From the NCBI GenBank assembly GCA_027484405.1, contig JAIXTA010000110.1:1-64000 (forward strand): 64,000 bases of DNA, written 5' to 3'. Origin of the DNA: Burkholderiales bacterium. GTDB taxonomy: Bacteria; Pseudomonadota; Gammaproteobacteria; Burkholderiales; Burkholderiaceae_C. The position numbers were made by a program, and so were the translations under genes. The notes below the pieces were generated by a model that saw only the letters and a list, made by a program, of their open reading frames with translations, was not told where the DNA came from and made no database searches. Below, in pieces: positions 11,106-20,920 of this stretch. Position 1 is the stretch's first letter, and each line of letters opens with the position of its first letter.

Positions 11106-12235
11106 AGCTTCGTGCGCCCCCCGTGGCGCTGCTGTATCTCGCCCGCAACATGGCGCACATGACCGCGCTCACCCTGCTGGCCTTCATCACGCTGTTCCTG
11201 TTCTTCGGCATCCTCGACGAGATCGACAAGGTCGGCCGAGGCACCTACACGCTTGCCCGGATGCTGACCTGGTCGATCCTGCAGGTTCCGGCCAACATCG
11301 CGGAGCTGGCTCCTGTTTCAGCACTGATTGGCGGCATTGTGGCCCTGGCGCAACTGGCCAGCGGCAGCGAGATCACCATCCTGCGGGCAGCGGGCTTGTC
11401 CACGCGGCGGCTTGCGTTGTGGATCGTGCTCATCGCCTTGCCGTATGCAGCTGTGGTCTGGCTGATCTCCGATGTGGTGACTCCCTGGTCGGTGCAGCGC
11501 GCCGAGGCCTTGCGACTCTCCGCGCTGCAGGTGGCGGCGGGTCAGGAGCTGTCGAGCGGGCGCTGGCTCAAGGACAACACGGGCCTGGCGCCCGGTTTCA
11601 CCCGCTACGCCAATGCGGGTGGCCTGCAGTCCGACGGGCGGATCCAGCGCGTGAGCCTCTACGAGTTTGATGCCGAACGGCGCCTGACCCGCGTGATCAC
11701 CGCGGCGCGCGGCGACGTGGCCGAGGGTGGCTGGATGCTGCACGAGGTTCAGGAGGTCCGGTTCGCGCGTGCGCTCGGCCCGTTGGGCGAATCGGTCTCT
11801 GCGCAGGCAACCCAGGCGACATCCTGGATGTGGAATACCGCGGTCTCGCCGCGGGTCTTTGGCTCGATTTCGCGAACTGCCGAAGAGATGAGCCTGGTCG
11901 AACTGGGCCGCACCATCCGCTTCCTGGCGGAAAACCAGCAGCGCACCACGCAACTCGAGCAGGCCTTCTATCAGAAGCTGTTTGTGCCGCTGTCGATCAT
12001 CGTCATGCTGCTGCTGGCCCTGCCTTTCGCTTTTCTGCAGTCACGCGCCGGGGGCGTCAGTGCCAAGATGTTCGTCGGCATTCTGCTCGGCGTGCTGTTT
12101 CACACGCTCAATCGGCTGTTCTCGCACCTCGGCAACCTCAACACCTGGCCGCCGTTCATTACCGCAATCGCGCCGCTGCTGGTGGGGCTGATGCTTGCGG
12201 CCGTGCTGCTCTGGTGGGTGCAGCGCACGCGTTGA
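11102..12235 (+). CDS. lptG: LPS export system permease LptG
   Basis: YjgQ-family membrane protein, ATGA overlap with lptF; LYLARNMAHMTALTLLAFITLFLFFGILDEI. Confidence 0.95.
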   Translation: MKLRAPPVALLYLARNMAHMTALTLLAFITLFLFFGILDEIDKVGRGTYTLARMLTWSILQVPANIAELAPVSALIGGIVALAQLASGSEITILRAAGLSTRRLALWIVLIALPYAAVVWLISDVVTPWSVQRAEALRLSALQVAAGQELSSGRWLKDNTGLAPGFTRYANAGGLQSDGRIQRVSLYEFDAERRLTRVITAARGDVAEGGWMLHEVQEVRFARALGPLGESVSAQATQATSWMWNTAVSPRVFGSISRTAEEMSLVELGRTIRFLAENQQRTTQLEQAFYQKLFVPLSIIVMLLLALPFAFLQSRAGGVSAKMFVGILLGVLFHTLNRLFSHLGNLNTWPPFITAIAPLLVGLMLAAVLLWWVQRTR

Positions 12236-12417
12236 CTGGCGGCACGCGGCACATTCGGTCGCAATGCCCGACTGCCTTAGTAGGCCAATTGGGCTTGGCT
12301 CCGGGTGCGTGCTGCGTCGATGAAGCCACCGAGCAGAGCCGTGCAGCAGCGCCTGTCCTTGCCATGCAACAGCCCCCCTGTCTACCGCACGGTAGTGACA
12401 TTTAGAGTGCGTTTCAC

Positions 12418-12446
12418 TGGACGGAAGGAATTGCGTTCACTATGCT
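12418..12446 (+). promoter_or_regulatory. Candidate sigma70 promoter for a small RNA
   Basis: TGGACG (12418-12423) - 17 nt - TATGCT (12441-12446). Confidence 0.45.
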
Positions 12447-12452
12447 TGTTTT

Positions 12453-12564
12453 GCTTTGAGTTTGAGTCAGCGTCGCGGCAACGCACCTGGCTTGAATTCG
12501 AGGAGGAGGAGAGGCAGCTCTGCTGCCCTTTTGAAGCGCATCCCCAGGGATGCGCTTTTTTTTG
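12453..12564 (+). ncRNA. Candidate ~110-nt sRNA between lptG and the cysB-like gene
   Basis: Promoter-like element upstream, GAGGAGGAGGAG stretch, hairpin GGCAGC-TCT-GCTGCC (12513-12527) and terminator with a T run; no convincing ORF inside. Confidence 0.5.
12534..12564 (+). terminator. Intrinsic terminator
   Basis: AAGCGCATCCC-CA-GGGATGCGCTT followed by T6-7; located about 155 nt upstream of the cysB-like start. Confidence 0.88.
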
Positions 12565-12717
12565 CCCGCGTCCCTGCATGCGCCGGGTGCTCACCCGGCA
12601 TCGCGAAGAATGCTCATGCCGGCCGGGCATGTTGTCTTGGTGGCGCGCTTGCTACCCTGCTGGACTGCGCCGAAGGGCGCACCTGCCTTCGACTTCGATG
12701 GATTCCAGACCGCTGCC

Positions 12718-13647
12718 ATGAACCTGCTGCAGATGCGTGCCGTACGAGAGATCGTGCGGCAGAAGTTCTCCCTGACCCGTGCCGCCGACATGCTGATGGC
12801 CTCGCAGCCGGGGGTGTCCAAGTCGATTGCGGAGTTCGAGCAGGAGCTGGGTTTTGCGGTGTTCCAGCGCCACGGCAAGCGCCTGACGGGCCTGACCGGG
12901 CCGGGCGCCGAGGTCATCAAGGTGGTCGACCGGATCCTCAACGAGGTGGAAAACCTCAAGCGCGTCGGCCACGAGTACGCCAACGAGGACAGCGGCCGGC
13001 TGGTGATTGCCACCACCCACACCCAGGCGCGCTACTTCCTGCCCAAGGTGCTGGCCGAGTTCCGCACGCGCTATCCCAAGGTGCAGCTGTCTTTGCTGCA
13101 GGGTACGCCGCGCCAGATCGGCGACTGGGTCACGCACGGCCAGGCCGACATCGGCGTGGCCACCGAGGCGCTCACGCTCTTCGACAACCTGGTCACGCTG
13201 CCCTGCTACAGCTGGCAGCACGTGGTGCTGGCACCGGCCGGCCATGCCCTGCTCAAGCACGCCAAGGACCTGGAGCTCAAGCACATCGCGCGGCACCCGA
13301 TCGTGACCTACGAAAGCCAGTTCACCGGCCGCGGCCGGATCGACATGGCCTTCGGCGGTCAGAACATCAAGCCGCACATCGTGCTCGAAGCCATCGACGC
13401 AGACGTGATCAAGACCTACGTCCAGATGGGACTGGGCGTGGGCATCATCGCCGAGATGGCCTATGAGCCGGATCGCGACCAGCCGCTGCAGGCCATCCCC
13501 GCCGGGCACCTGTTCGGCACGCACACCTCGCGCCTGGCGGTGCGCCGCGGCGTGTTCATGCGCGACTTCACGGTCGAGGCGGTGCGCCTGATGGCACCGA
13601 AGGTCGACCGCGAGCAGCTCATGGGCCTGGTCGGCGCCAAGGACTGA
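12718..13647 (+). CDS. cysB: CysB-type LysR-family transcriptional regulator
   Basis: MNLLQMRAVREIVRQKFSLTRAADMLMASQPGVSKSIAEFEQELGFAVFQRHGKRL, CysB/Cbl-like through the C-terminus (TTHTQARYFLP, GVGIIAEMA). Confidence 0.88.
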   Translation: MNLLQMRAVREIVRQKFSLTRAADMLMASQPGVSKSIAEFEQELGFAVFQRHGKRLTGLTGPGAEVIKVVDRILNEVENLKRVGHEYANEDSGRLVIATTHTQARYFLPKVLAEFRTRYPKVQLSLLQGTPRQIGDWVTHGQADIGVATEALTLFDNLVTLPCYSWQHVVLAPAGHALLKHAKDLELKHIARHPIVTYESQFTGRGRIDMAFGGQNIKPHIVLEAIDADVIKTYVQMGLGVGIIAEMAYEPDRDQPLQAIPAGHLFGTHTSRLAVRRGVFMRDFTVEAVRLMAPKVDREQLMGLVGAKD

Positions 13648-13839
13648 GCGCGCAGCCAGCTGCGACAGGTCAGTCTTGCCGGGATACGTCGGCATGAGAT
13701 GCGCTGCCAGATCTTGTTCTCAAAATCTCCCGAGATCCGCATGCCTGCTGCGGAAAGTGGGGTATTGGCATATTCAAACAGATGTTGAAAATGCTCTGCT
13801 TTATGAGGCGCTTATCAACGTTTGTTTGATAATCAGCGA

Positions 13840-16500
13840 CTAGCGGGCTTCTGGAAACGCCAGCCCGCAGGCCGCCACAAAGGCGCGGATGGCGCTGCGG
13901 TGCCGGTCGGCTTCGGCCGGCGCCATGCGTGCCACCTCGGCGCCGCGCAGCCGCAGCACGTGCTGCAGGCCGCGCAGGGTCCGGTAGCCCTCGCGCGCGG
14001 CGTCCGCCAGTGCGGCCGGTACCAGACCGTGGGTGCCGAGCCGGCCGGCGAGCGCCAGGGTGCCGACGTTCTCCAGCAGGTCCGGGTGCCGGCTGGCGTG
14101 CGCCAGCACCATGGCCTGCACCGCAAATTCCATGTCCACCAGCCCGCCGGGGTCGTGCTTGAGGTCGAAGTCCGGCGTCTTGTTCGGGTGGCCCTCAAGC
14201 ACGCGCCGGCGCATGGCGCTGACCTCGCGCACCACCTCGGCGGCATCGCGCTCTGCGCCCAGTGTGCGGCGCCGCCAGGTCTCGAACCAGTCGCCCAGCG
14301 CGGCGTCGCCGGTGACGAAGCGCGCCCGCGTCAACGCCTGCTTCTCCCAGAGGGCCGAGGTCTCGTGGTAGCGCTCGAAGGCGCTGCGCGGCGTGACCAG
14401 AAGCCCCGCATTGCCATCCGGCCGCAGGCGCAGATCGACCTCGAACAGCCGGCCCGAGGTGGTGGCCAGGCTCAGCCAGCTCTGCAGGCGCTGCGCCCAG
14501 CGCGTCAGGCGCTCCACCTCGTCGGGCGCGCCATCGCTCACGAGCACCAGATCCAGGTCGCTGGCGTAACCCATTTCCTTGGCTCCCAGACGGCCGTAGC
14601 CCAGCACGGCCAGTGCCGGGCGCGGGCTGTCGATCTTCAGGGCGCGCCAGGCGCAGTCCAGGGCGCGGGCGAGCAGGCGGTCAGCGAGCAGGGACAGCTC
14701 GTCGGAGATGGCCTCCACCGGCGTAGCGCCTTCCAGGTCGAGTGCGAGGATGCGCAGCACCTGGGCATGGTGCGCGTCGCGCAGCACGTTCATGTGCCGC
14801 TCGGTATCGAGCTCGCCGCCCAGCTGCGCGTCGAGCTCCGCGTCGAAGCCAGTCCAGTCGATGCCGCGCGAGCCGATGCGCGGATCGATCAGCTCGTCGA
14901 GCAGGATGGGGTGCCGGGTCAGGTAGTCGGCGGCAAAGGGACTGGCCTGCACGAGGCGCGCCACGCGATCCATCACCGGCGGATGCGCGATCAGCAGGTC
15001 GAGGTAGGTCCGACGCTTCATGATGGTCTGCGCCAGGCGCGCCGCCCGGGTAAATGCCTCGTTGCCGGCGTCGTCCTGCGCAAAGCGGTCATCGAAGGCG
15101 GAAAGCACGGCCTCGAGCTTGCGCTGCGTGGTTTCGCTTTCGCGGTTGGCGGCTGTCAGCCAGGTCAGGATGCGCGACGGTGTCTCGCCGGTCCGGGTGC
15201 CCAGCTGCGTGCTGCGCGCGGCCAGCGGCGCGGGCAGAATCAGGTCGAAGAGCTGCGCCACGCGGCTGCGCATGGTGCCCAGTGCGTCATCAAAGGCTGC
15301 CAGCGATTCGAAGCCCATCAGCTCGGCAAGCTGCGCGCGATGCGCATCTTCCGGTGGAATGGCGTGGGTCTGCCGGTCGGCGACGTACTGCACCGCATGC
15401 TCGATGCGTCGCAGCAGCACGTACGCACGATCGAGAAAGCCGGCGTGCTCGGCATCGAGCCGGCCCGAGCTTGCCAGTCGGGTGAGCAGGGTGCGTGTGG
15501 CCGGGATGCGCAGCCAGGGGTTGCGCCCGCCATGCGTGATGGCCAGGCCCTGCGCGATGAACTCGATCTCGCGGATGCCTCCACGTCCCAGCTTCACGTC
15601 GGCATCGCCAAATGCGGCCGTCGCCCGCGCCTTGAGCTGCGCGGCGCGGCGTTGCTCGCCGATTCGCGCCGCCAGATCGCGCAAGCCGTCGATGGTGGTG
15701 TAGTCGGTGTATCTGCGGAACACGAAGGCCTGGCGCATCTCGTCCAATCGTTGACAGGCGGCCGAAAAGGCCGGCGCAGACATGGATACCGGAGCATTCA
15801 CCACCCGCGCCTTGAGCCAGGCGCAGCGTTCCCAGAAGCGCCCGTGCGCCATGAAGTAGTGCTCGAGGGCGTCCAGGGTGATCACCCGCGGACCGACGTC
15901 ACCAAAGGGGCGCAGCCGCGTATCCACTCGGAACACGAAATCACGGCCGACTTCCGTCCTGAGCAAGGTTGCCAGCCGATCGGCCACGTGCGCGTGGAAC
16001 TCCAGTGCATCGTGATCCGTGTCTGCGCCCGGCTGGATGGCTTGGCCGTTGCACGGAATGGCCAGCACCAGGTCGATGTCGGAAGACACGTTCAACTCGC
16101 CGGCACCCAGCTTGCCCATGCCGATGACCAGCAGGTCGATCGGCTGGCCGTCGGCATCGAGCGGGCGTCCCATGCGCCGTTCTGCGTCAGTCACCAGCGC
16201 CGGCAGCAAGGCATCGATGGCCAGGGACGCAAAGTGCGTCATGGCCGACTCGATCTCGACCAGGGGCGCGTCGTGTGCGAGGTCGCGCCAGGCGAGCGTG
16301 GCAATCAGCCAGCGCCGCAGGCTGCGCAGTTCTCGCGCCAGCGCCGCAGCGTCGTGCTGCTCATGCGCGGGAAGGGTCTGCAGGCGCTGGCGCCAGGCGA
16401 GGGTGATGCGATCAGTGCTCAGTGGCTGTTCGGCGTTGGTTCGCTCGTCGTCAGCAAGCTGGCGCGCGGGCGCGCTCCAATCGGAAACACGGTCGTTCAT
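13840..16500 (-). CDS. glnE: Bifunctional glutamine synthetase adenylyltransferase/deadenylase
   Basis: Two nucleotidyltransferase domains (LLVIGMGKLGAGELNVSSDIDLVL; VLGYGRLGAKEMGYASDLDLVLV). Start MNDRVSDW at 16500. Confidence 0.96.
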   Translation of the reverse strand: MNDRVSDWSAPARQLADDERTNAEQPLSTDRITLAWRQRLQTLPAHEQHDAAALARELRSLRRWLIATLAWRDLAHDAPLVEIESAMTHFASLAIDALLPALVTDAERRMGRPLDADGQPIDLLVIGMGKLGAGELNVSSDIDLVLAIPCNGQAIQPGADTDHDALEFHAHVADRLATLLRTEVGRDFVFRVDTRLRPFGDVGPRVITLDALEHYFMAHGRFWERCAWLKARVVNAPVSMSAPAFSAACQRLDEMRQAFVFRRYTDYTTIDGLRDLAARIGEQRRAAQLKARATAAFGDADVKLGRGGIREIEFIAQGLAITHGGRNPWLRIPATRTLLTRLASSGRLDAEHAGFLDRAYVLLRRIEHAVQYVADRQTHAIPPEDAHRAQLAELMGFESLAAFDDALGTMRSRVAQLFDLILPAPLAARSTQLGTRTGETPSRILTWLTAANRESETTQRKLEAVLSAFDDRFAQDDAGNEAFTRAARLAQTIMKRRTYLDLLIAHPPVMDRVARLVQASPFAADYLTRHPILLDELIDPRIGSRGIDWTGFDAELDAQLGGELDTERHMNVLRDAHHAQVLRILALDLEGATPVEAISDELSLLADRLLARALDCAWRALKIDSPRPALAVLGYGRLGAKEMGYASDLDLVLVSDGAPDEVERLTRWAQRLQSWLSLATTSGRLFEVDLRLRPDGNAGLLVTPRSAFERYHETSALWEKQALTRARFVTGDAALGDWFETWRRRTLGAERDAAEVVREVSAMRRRVLEGHPNKTPDFDLKHDPGGLVDMEFAVQAMVLAHASRHPDLLENVGTLALAGRLGTHGLVPAALADAAREGYRTLRGLQHVLRLRGAEVARMAPAEADRHRSAIRAFVAACGLAFPEAR

Positions 16501-16687
16501 CGCTGAGTGTGAGTTGGATGATCGGGCCGCGCGCCGCTGTGTTCGTGGCAAGCAAGGGCGATGCGCGCGACACAATCCATGGGTGGGGGAAGCCAAGCAT
16601 ACAAATGGTTACGGCACGGTCGTCCGGTGGACCGATTCTCGCGAGCGTTGAGATGAAACCGTCCTCGTAGAATCGGGTCACAACTCC

Positions 16688-19600
16688 ATGACAGACGCCG
16701 TACGAACACCCCCGCCAACTGCGCGCAGCAGCGCCGCCTGGCGTGCAATCCTCAGCCCCGCGCTGGGGCGGGGCTGTCTGAAGGGGCTGTGCGTCGCGGG
16801 CTGGGTGTTGCTGGGGCTCTATGTCGGCTTTCTGGTGCTGGTCCTGGTGCTGCGGCACGTGGTGCTGCCCCGTGTCGACGAACAGCGGCCGTGGATCGAG
16901 CAGCGCTTGTCCGACGCAACCGGCGCGCAGATCCGACTTGGGCGTGTCGATGCGCGGCTCGCGGGCATCTGGCCTGAACTCAGCATCGATCAAGTCGAAG
17001 TGCGCGATGCACAGGGCCAACTGCGGATGCAGTGGTCGCGCGTCGATGCCGTGCTGGCCTGGGAGTCGGTGCTCAAGTTGCAGCCGATTTTCCACCGGCT
17101 TCAGGTCCGCGGACCCGCACTGGATGTGCGGCGCCGTGCCGACGGGCGGTTCGAGGTGGCTGGCTTCGTGCTGGATCCGGCGCGCGGTGACGGAGATGGC
17201 AGGGGCCTGCGTTGGCTGCTCGCACAGCATGAGATCGCGCTGACGGGCGGCGCACTGCGCTGGACGGATGAGGTTGCGGGAACCGCCCCCATTGCCTTCC
17301 AGAACGTCAACCTGCTCGCCCAGAACCGGGGTCTGACGCACCGCCTCGGACTGCAGGCCGACCCGGTCGACAAGGGCATCGAGCCGCTCGACCTGCGTGC
17401 GCAGTTCACACACCGCCTGCTGCGCCCTGTGGATGACGTGCGCAACTGGCGCGGGCAGGTTTTCGTGCAGCTTGATCGTGCAGACATTGCTGGGGTGCTG
17501 CGGCGCATTCCCCTGCCGGCGCTCGGTGGGCTGACCGTGACCCAGGGGCAGGGTGCGGTCCGCGGATGGGTGGACTTTGATGCGCTGCGAATCACCCAGG
17601 TCACGGCCGATGTCCAGCTCAGTCGGCTGGTGCTCAAGTTCGCGCCAGACCTTGCGCCGCTCGAGCTGTCGGCGCTCAGCGGCCGAATCGAAGGCAGGCA
17701 GCTCGCGGCAGAGAGTCTCGCCCACGAGGTCAGCGTTCGTGGGCTCACCCTGACCCTTCCCGATGGGCGCATGCCGGCACCCATGAACCTGGCGGAGCGC
17801 TTCGTCCCTGCAAGCCAGCGTGCCGGCGCCCAGGGCATGGTCTCTGCGGAGGCACTGGATCTTGCCTTGCTGCACGAGCTGTCTGAACGTCTCCCCCTCA
17901 GTCCGGTCGTGCGTTCTGCGCTGGCGGCCTTCGAGCCCCAGGGGCGTGTCGGGCAGTTGAGCGTCGAGTGGCAGGTACCGCAGCCCGGCACACCTGAGGC
18001 TGTGACCCGCTACAAGGCGCGCGGTGATTTTGAAGGGCTTGGATTGCGCGCCCAGCCAGACCGTAGCGTGCTGGCAAAACTGCTGACGCCGGAGTTGGCG
18101 CGCAGCAACCCGCCGGCCTCCGCGGCCGCGCAGCTCGATGCCTCGACCAAACCCCTGCCGATCATCGGTCTGCCAGGATTCTCAAATCTAAGTGGCCGCT
18201 TCGCCGCGACGGAATCCGGTGGCGAGCTCAGTCTGGCCAGCCGAGGCGTGGTGCTGGAGTTTCCCGGGGTCTTCGAGGCGCCGGTTCTGCCTGCGACCGA
18301 CGTTGGTGCCACGGCACGATGGAAGCTGGTCGCGGGCCGGCTGGAGGTTGAGGTGCCACAGCTGCGCTTTGCCAACGCAGATGCTGCAGGCGACCTCAAA
18401 GCCAGCTATCGGAGTCCGTCGGTCGGGCAATCTGGCCCGGGTGAGCTGACCCTGACTGGCGCGCTGGCGCGAGCCGAGCTTCGTGCGGTACATCGATATC
18501 TTCCGGCTCGCCTGCCGGAAGCGACGCGGCATTGGGTGCGCGACGCGCTGCTTTCAGGACGGGCAAGGGACGTGCAGTTTCGTCTCAAGGGCGATCTGAA
18601 GGACTTTCCTTTCGCGCCCGATGCACAGGGACGCAGCAGCGGCGAGTTCCAGGTGAGTGCCCGAGTGCAGGATGCGGCGCTTGACTACGTCCGCCAGACG
18701 CCGAACCCGGAGCAGCGCTGGCTACCGCTTGAAGACATTGACGCGCAGTTCGTCATGGATCGCACACGCATGGAGGTACGCCGCGCCAGTGCGCGTGTCC
18801 TCGAGACTCGATTGAGCAACGTGACGGTGCTCATTCCGGACCTGAATGCCACGGCGCAGCGCCCGATGATCATCTCGGGCGACACGCAGGGGCCTGGTCA
18901 GGATCTCGTCCGGTATGTCAACGCCAGCCCCATCAGCGGATGGATCGGGCAGTTCACCCGAAACACCGAGATCGCCGGCAATGCCGGCCTGCGCCTGCGC
19001 CTGAGCATCCCGATGGCCGATTCGGCGCGTACCGAGGTCCAGGGCAGCTTGAAGCTGGCCAACAACGCCGTCCGGCTCGACGCGGCGCTGCCCGTGTTCG
19101 AGGACACCACGGCGACCCTGGACTTCACGGAGCGAACCTTGCGGCTGCGCGATGGCCGGGCGACGGTCTATGGCGGCCCTGTGAGCTTTAGCGGCGGCTC
19201 GCAGGCCGAAGGTGGCTTGCAGTTCCGCGGTGAGGGGCTGGCGCGCGTCAGCGAGGCCAAGGCGATCGTCGGCGAGCCCACCTTGATGCGCTTGATCGAT
19301 GCAGCCAACGGGCAGTTCCGCTACAGCGTGCAGGTGGACAGCCGCGCGGGTGCCACTTCGGTCGCGCTGCGCAGTGACCTGCAGGGGGTGAGCTTTGACC
19401 TGCCAGGCGTGTTGAGAAAGCAGAGCGCTGAATCTCTGCCGCTCTTGGTGAGCATCGTTCCTCAACGCCCCGCTGCGCAGCCCGCCAGCGACGAGCTGCT
19501 CGTCGAACTGGGCAGCACCCTTGCGGTGCGGTTGCAGCGTCAGCGCAGTCCACAGGGTGGCATGGCGATCGTGCGGGGCGGCATCGGCGTGAACAACGAG

Positions 19601-20920
19601 GCCGTCCTTCCGGATGTGGCGGGCGTGATCGCCATCATCAACCTCGACCGTGTGGATGTCGACGACTGGTCACGCAAGTTGCGTGCGCTGGCGATCACCG
19701 GCGTCGGCGATGCCGTCGTGGGCGGGCCAGCGGTGTCCATCGGCCCCGGGATGCTCCCCAAGCTCATTGCCCTGCAGGCTCGTGAGTTGGTGGTGGGCGG
19801 CAAGCGCCTGACACGTGTTGTTGCAGGGGCGACGCGCGAGGGCGATGTCTGGCAACTCAACCTCGATTCGCCACAGATTTCCGGCTATGCCACCTGGCGA
19901 CAGAACGAGCGCGATGGCGCGTTGGGGCAGCTGACCGCGCGTCTGGCAAAGCTGTCCATTCCGCAGGGCGAGCGTGACCAGGTGGTGGAGTTTCTGGAAA
20001 GCGCTGGCGCAGGCGAACAGGGGCTGCGCGAGCTGCCCGCGATCGATCTGGTGGCGGAGCAATTCGAGCTTGGCGGTCGGCGCTTCGGTCGTCTGGAGGT
20101 GTTGGCGCAAAACCAGGGTGCACGTGCGGGCAATGCCTGGGTGCTGGAGCGCCTGGTGCTCAGTCAGCCCGCGGCAACCCTGACCGGCAGCGGGTTGTGG
20201 CGCAGGCCGGTGAATCGCGGGTCGCGGTCGATGGAGCTCGACTTCAAGGTGGACGTCCGCGACGCCGGGAACCTGCTCGGGGCCCTGGGCTTCCCGGGGG
20301 TCATGCGAGCGGGTCGCGGCGAGCTCGGCGGCAGGTTGAGCTGGATCGGCAGCCCGTTGAGCTTTGACGTGCCGAGTCTGGATGGCCAGCTGAAGCTCGA
20401 GCTCGACCAGGGGCAGTGGTTGCGGCAGGATCCAGGCGTTGCGCGCCTGCTCGGCGTGTTTTCCCTGCAGAATCTCGTGCGGCGCTTCACGTTCGATTTC
20501 CGCGACGTCTTTGCACAGGGATTCTCCTACGACACCGTGCGTGCGGAGGCCTCGCTGGCGAAAGGCGTACTCCAGACCGAAAGCTTCAAGATGCGAGGTG
20601 CACAGGCCGGGGTCGCCATGGCGGGTGTTGTGGATCTGGTGAGGGAGACGCAGAACCTGCACATCATCGTCACCCCGGACCTGAACCTGGGCGCGGTGAG
20701 CTTTGCCTATCTGTTCATCAACCCGGCCGTGGGTCTGGGCACCCTGCTGGCACAGGCCGCAGTACGAGACTCGGTGAACAAGGGCCTGTCCCAGGAGTTT
20801 GATCTCCAGGGCACTTGGCGCGATCCTGTGGTCAAGCCGCGGCCCAAGCCGGGCCAGTCTGCCGAGCCGAATGCAGCACAAATCTCCGACGCGTCTGCTG
20901 TACAGGAGCAGAACCGATGA
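16688..20920 (+). CDS. YhdP family protein (AsmA-like, DUF3971/TamB-related envelope protein)
   Basis: 1410 aa, one N-terminal TM, long beta-rich repeats; C-terminal TPDLNLGAVSFAYLFINPAVGLGTLLAQ typical of YhdP. Confidence 0.9.
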   Translation: MTDAVRTPPPTARSSAAWRAILSPALGRGCLKGLCVAGWVLLGLYVGFLVLVLVLRHVVLPRVDEQRPWIEQRLSDATGAQIRLGRVDARLAGIWPELSIDQVEVRDAQGQLRMQWSRVDAVLAWESVLKLQPIFHRLQVRGPALDVRRRADGRFEVAGFVLDPARGDGDGRGLRWLLAQHEIALTGGALRWTDEVAGTAPIAFQNVNLLAQNRGLTHRLGLQADPVDKGIEPLDLRAQFTHRLLRPVDDVRNWRGQVFVQLDRADIAGVLRRIPLPALGGLTVTQGQGAVRGWVDFDALRITQVTADVQLSRLVLKFAPDLAPLELSALSGRIEGRQLAAESLAHEVSVRGLTLTLPDGRMPAPMNLAERFVPASQRAGAQGMVSAEALDLALLHELSERLPLSPVVRSALAAFEPQGRVGQLSVEWQVPQPGTPEAVTRYKARGDFEGLGLRAQPDRSVLAKLLTPELARSNPPASAAAQLDASTKPLPIIGLPGFSNLSGRFAATESGGELSLASRGVVLEFPGVFEAPVLPATDVGATARWKLVAGRLEVEVPQLRFANADAAGDLKASYRSPSVGQSGPGELTLTGALARAELRAVHRYLPARLPEATRHWVRDALLSGRARDVQFRLKGDLKDFPFAPDAQGRSSGEFQVSARVQDAALDYVRQTPNPEQRWLPLEDIDAQFVMDRTRMEVRRASARVLETRLSNVTVLIPDLNATAQRPMIISGDTQGPGQDLVRYVNASPISGWIGQFTRNTEIAGNAGLRLRLSIPMADSARTEVQGSLKLANNAVRLDAALPVFEDTTATLDFTERTLRLRDGRATVYGGPVSFSGGSQAEGGLQFRGEGLARVSEAKAIVGEPTLMRLIDAANGQFRYSVQVDSRAGATSVALRSDLQGVSFDLPGVLRKQSAESLPLLVSIVPQRPAAQPASDELLVELGSTLAVRLQRQRSPQGGMAIVRGGIGVNNEAVLPDVAGVIAIINLDRVDVDDWSRKLRALAITGVGDAVVGGPAVSIGPGMLPKLIALQARELVVGGKRLTRVVAGATREGDVWQLNLDSPQISGYATWRQNERDGALGQLTARLAKLSIPQGERDQVVEFLESAGAGEQGLRELPAIDLVAEQFELGGRRFGRLEVLAQNQGARAGNAWVLERLVLSQPAATLTGSGLWRRPVNRGSRSMELDFKVDVRDAGNLLGALGFPGVMRAGRGELGGRLSWIGSPLSFDVPSLDGQLKLELDQGQWLRQDPGVARLLGVFSLQNLVRRFTFDFRDVFAQGFSYDTVRAEASLAKGVLQTESFKMRGAQAGVAMAGVVDLVRETQNLHIIVTPDLNLGAVSFAYLFINPAVGLGTLLAQAAVRDSVNKGLSQEFDLQGTWRDPVVKPRPKPGQSAEPNAAQISDASAVQEQNR

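Noticed and set aside
13812-13832. TTATCAA-N7-TTGATAA inverted repeat near the glnE end
   Set aside because: Weak AT stem in a convergent intergenic region with no T run; chance or weak terminator.
13822-16506. 894-aa plus-strand ORF antisense to glnE
   Set aside because: Same GC3 artefact; glnE motifs on the minus strand are decisive.
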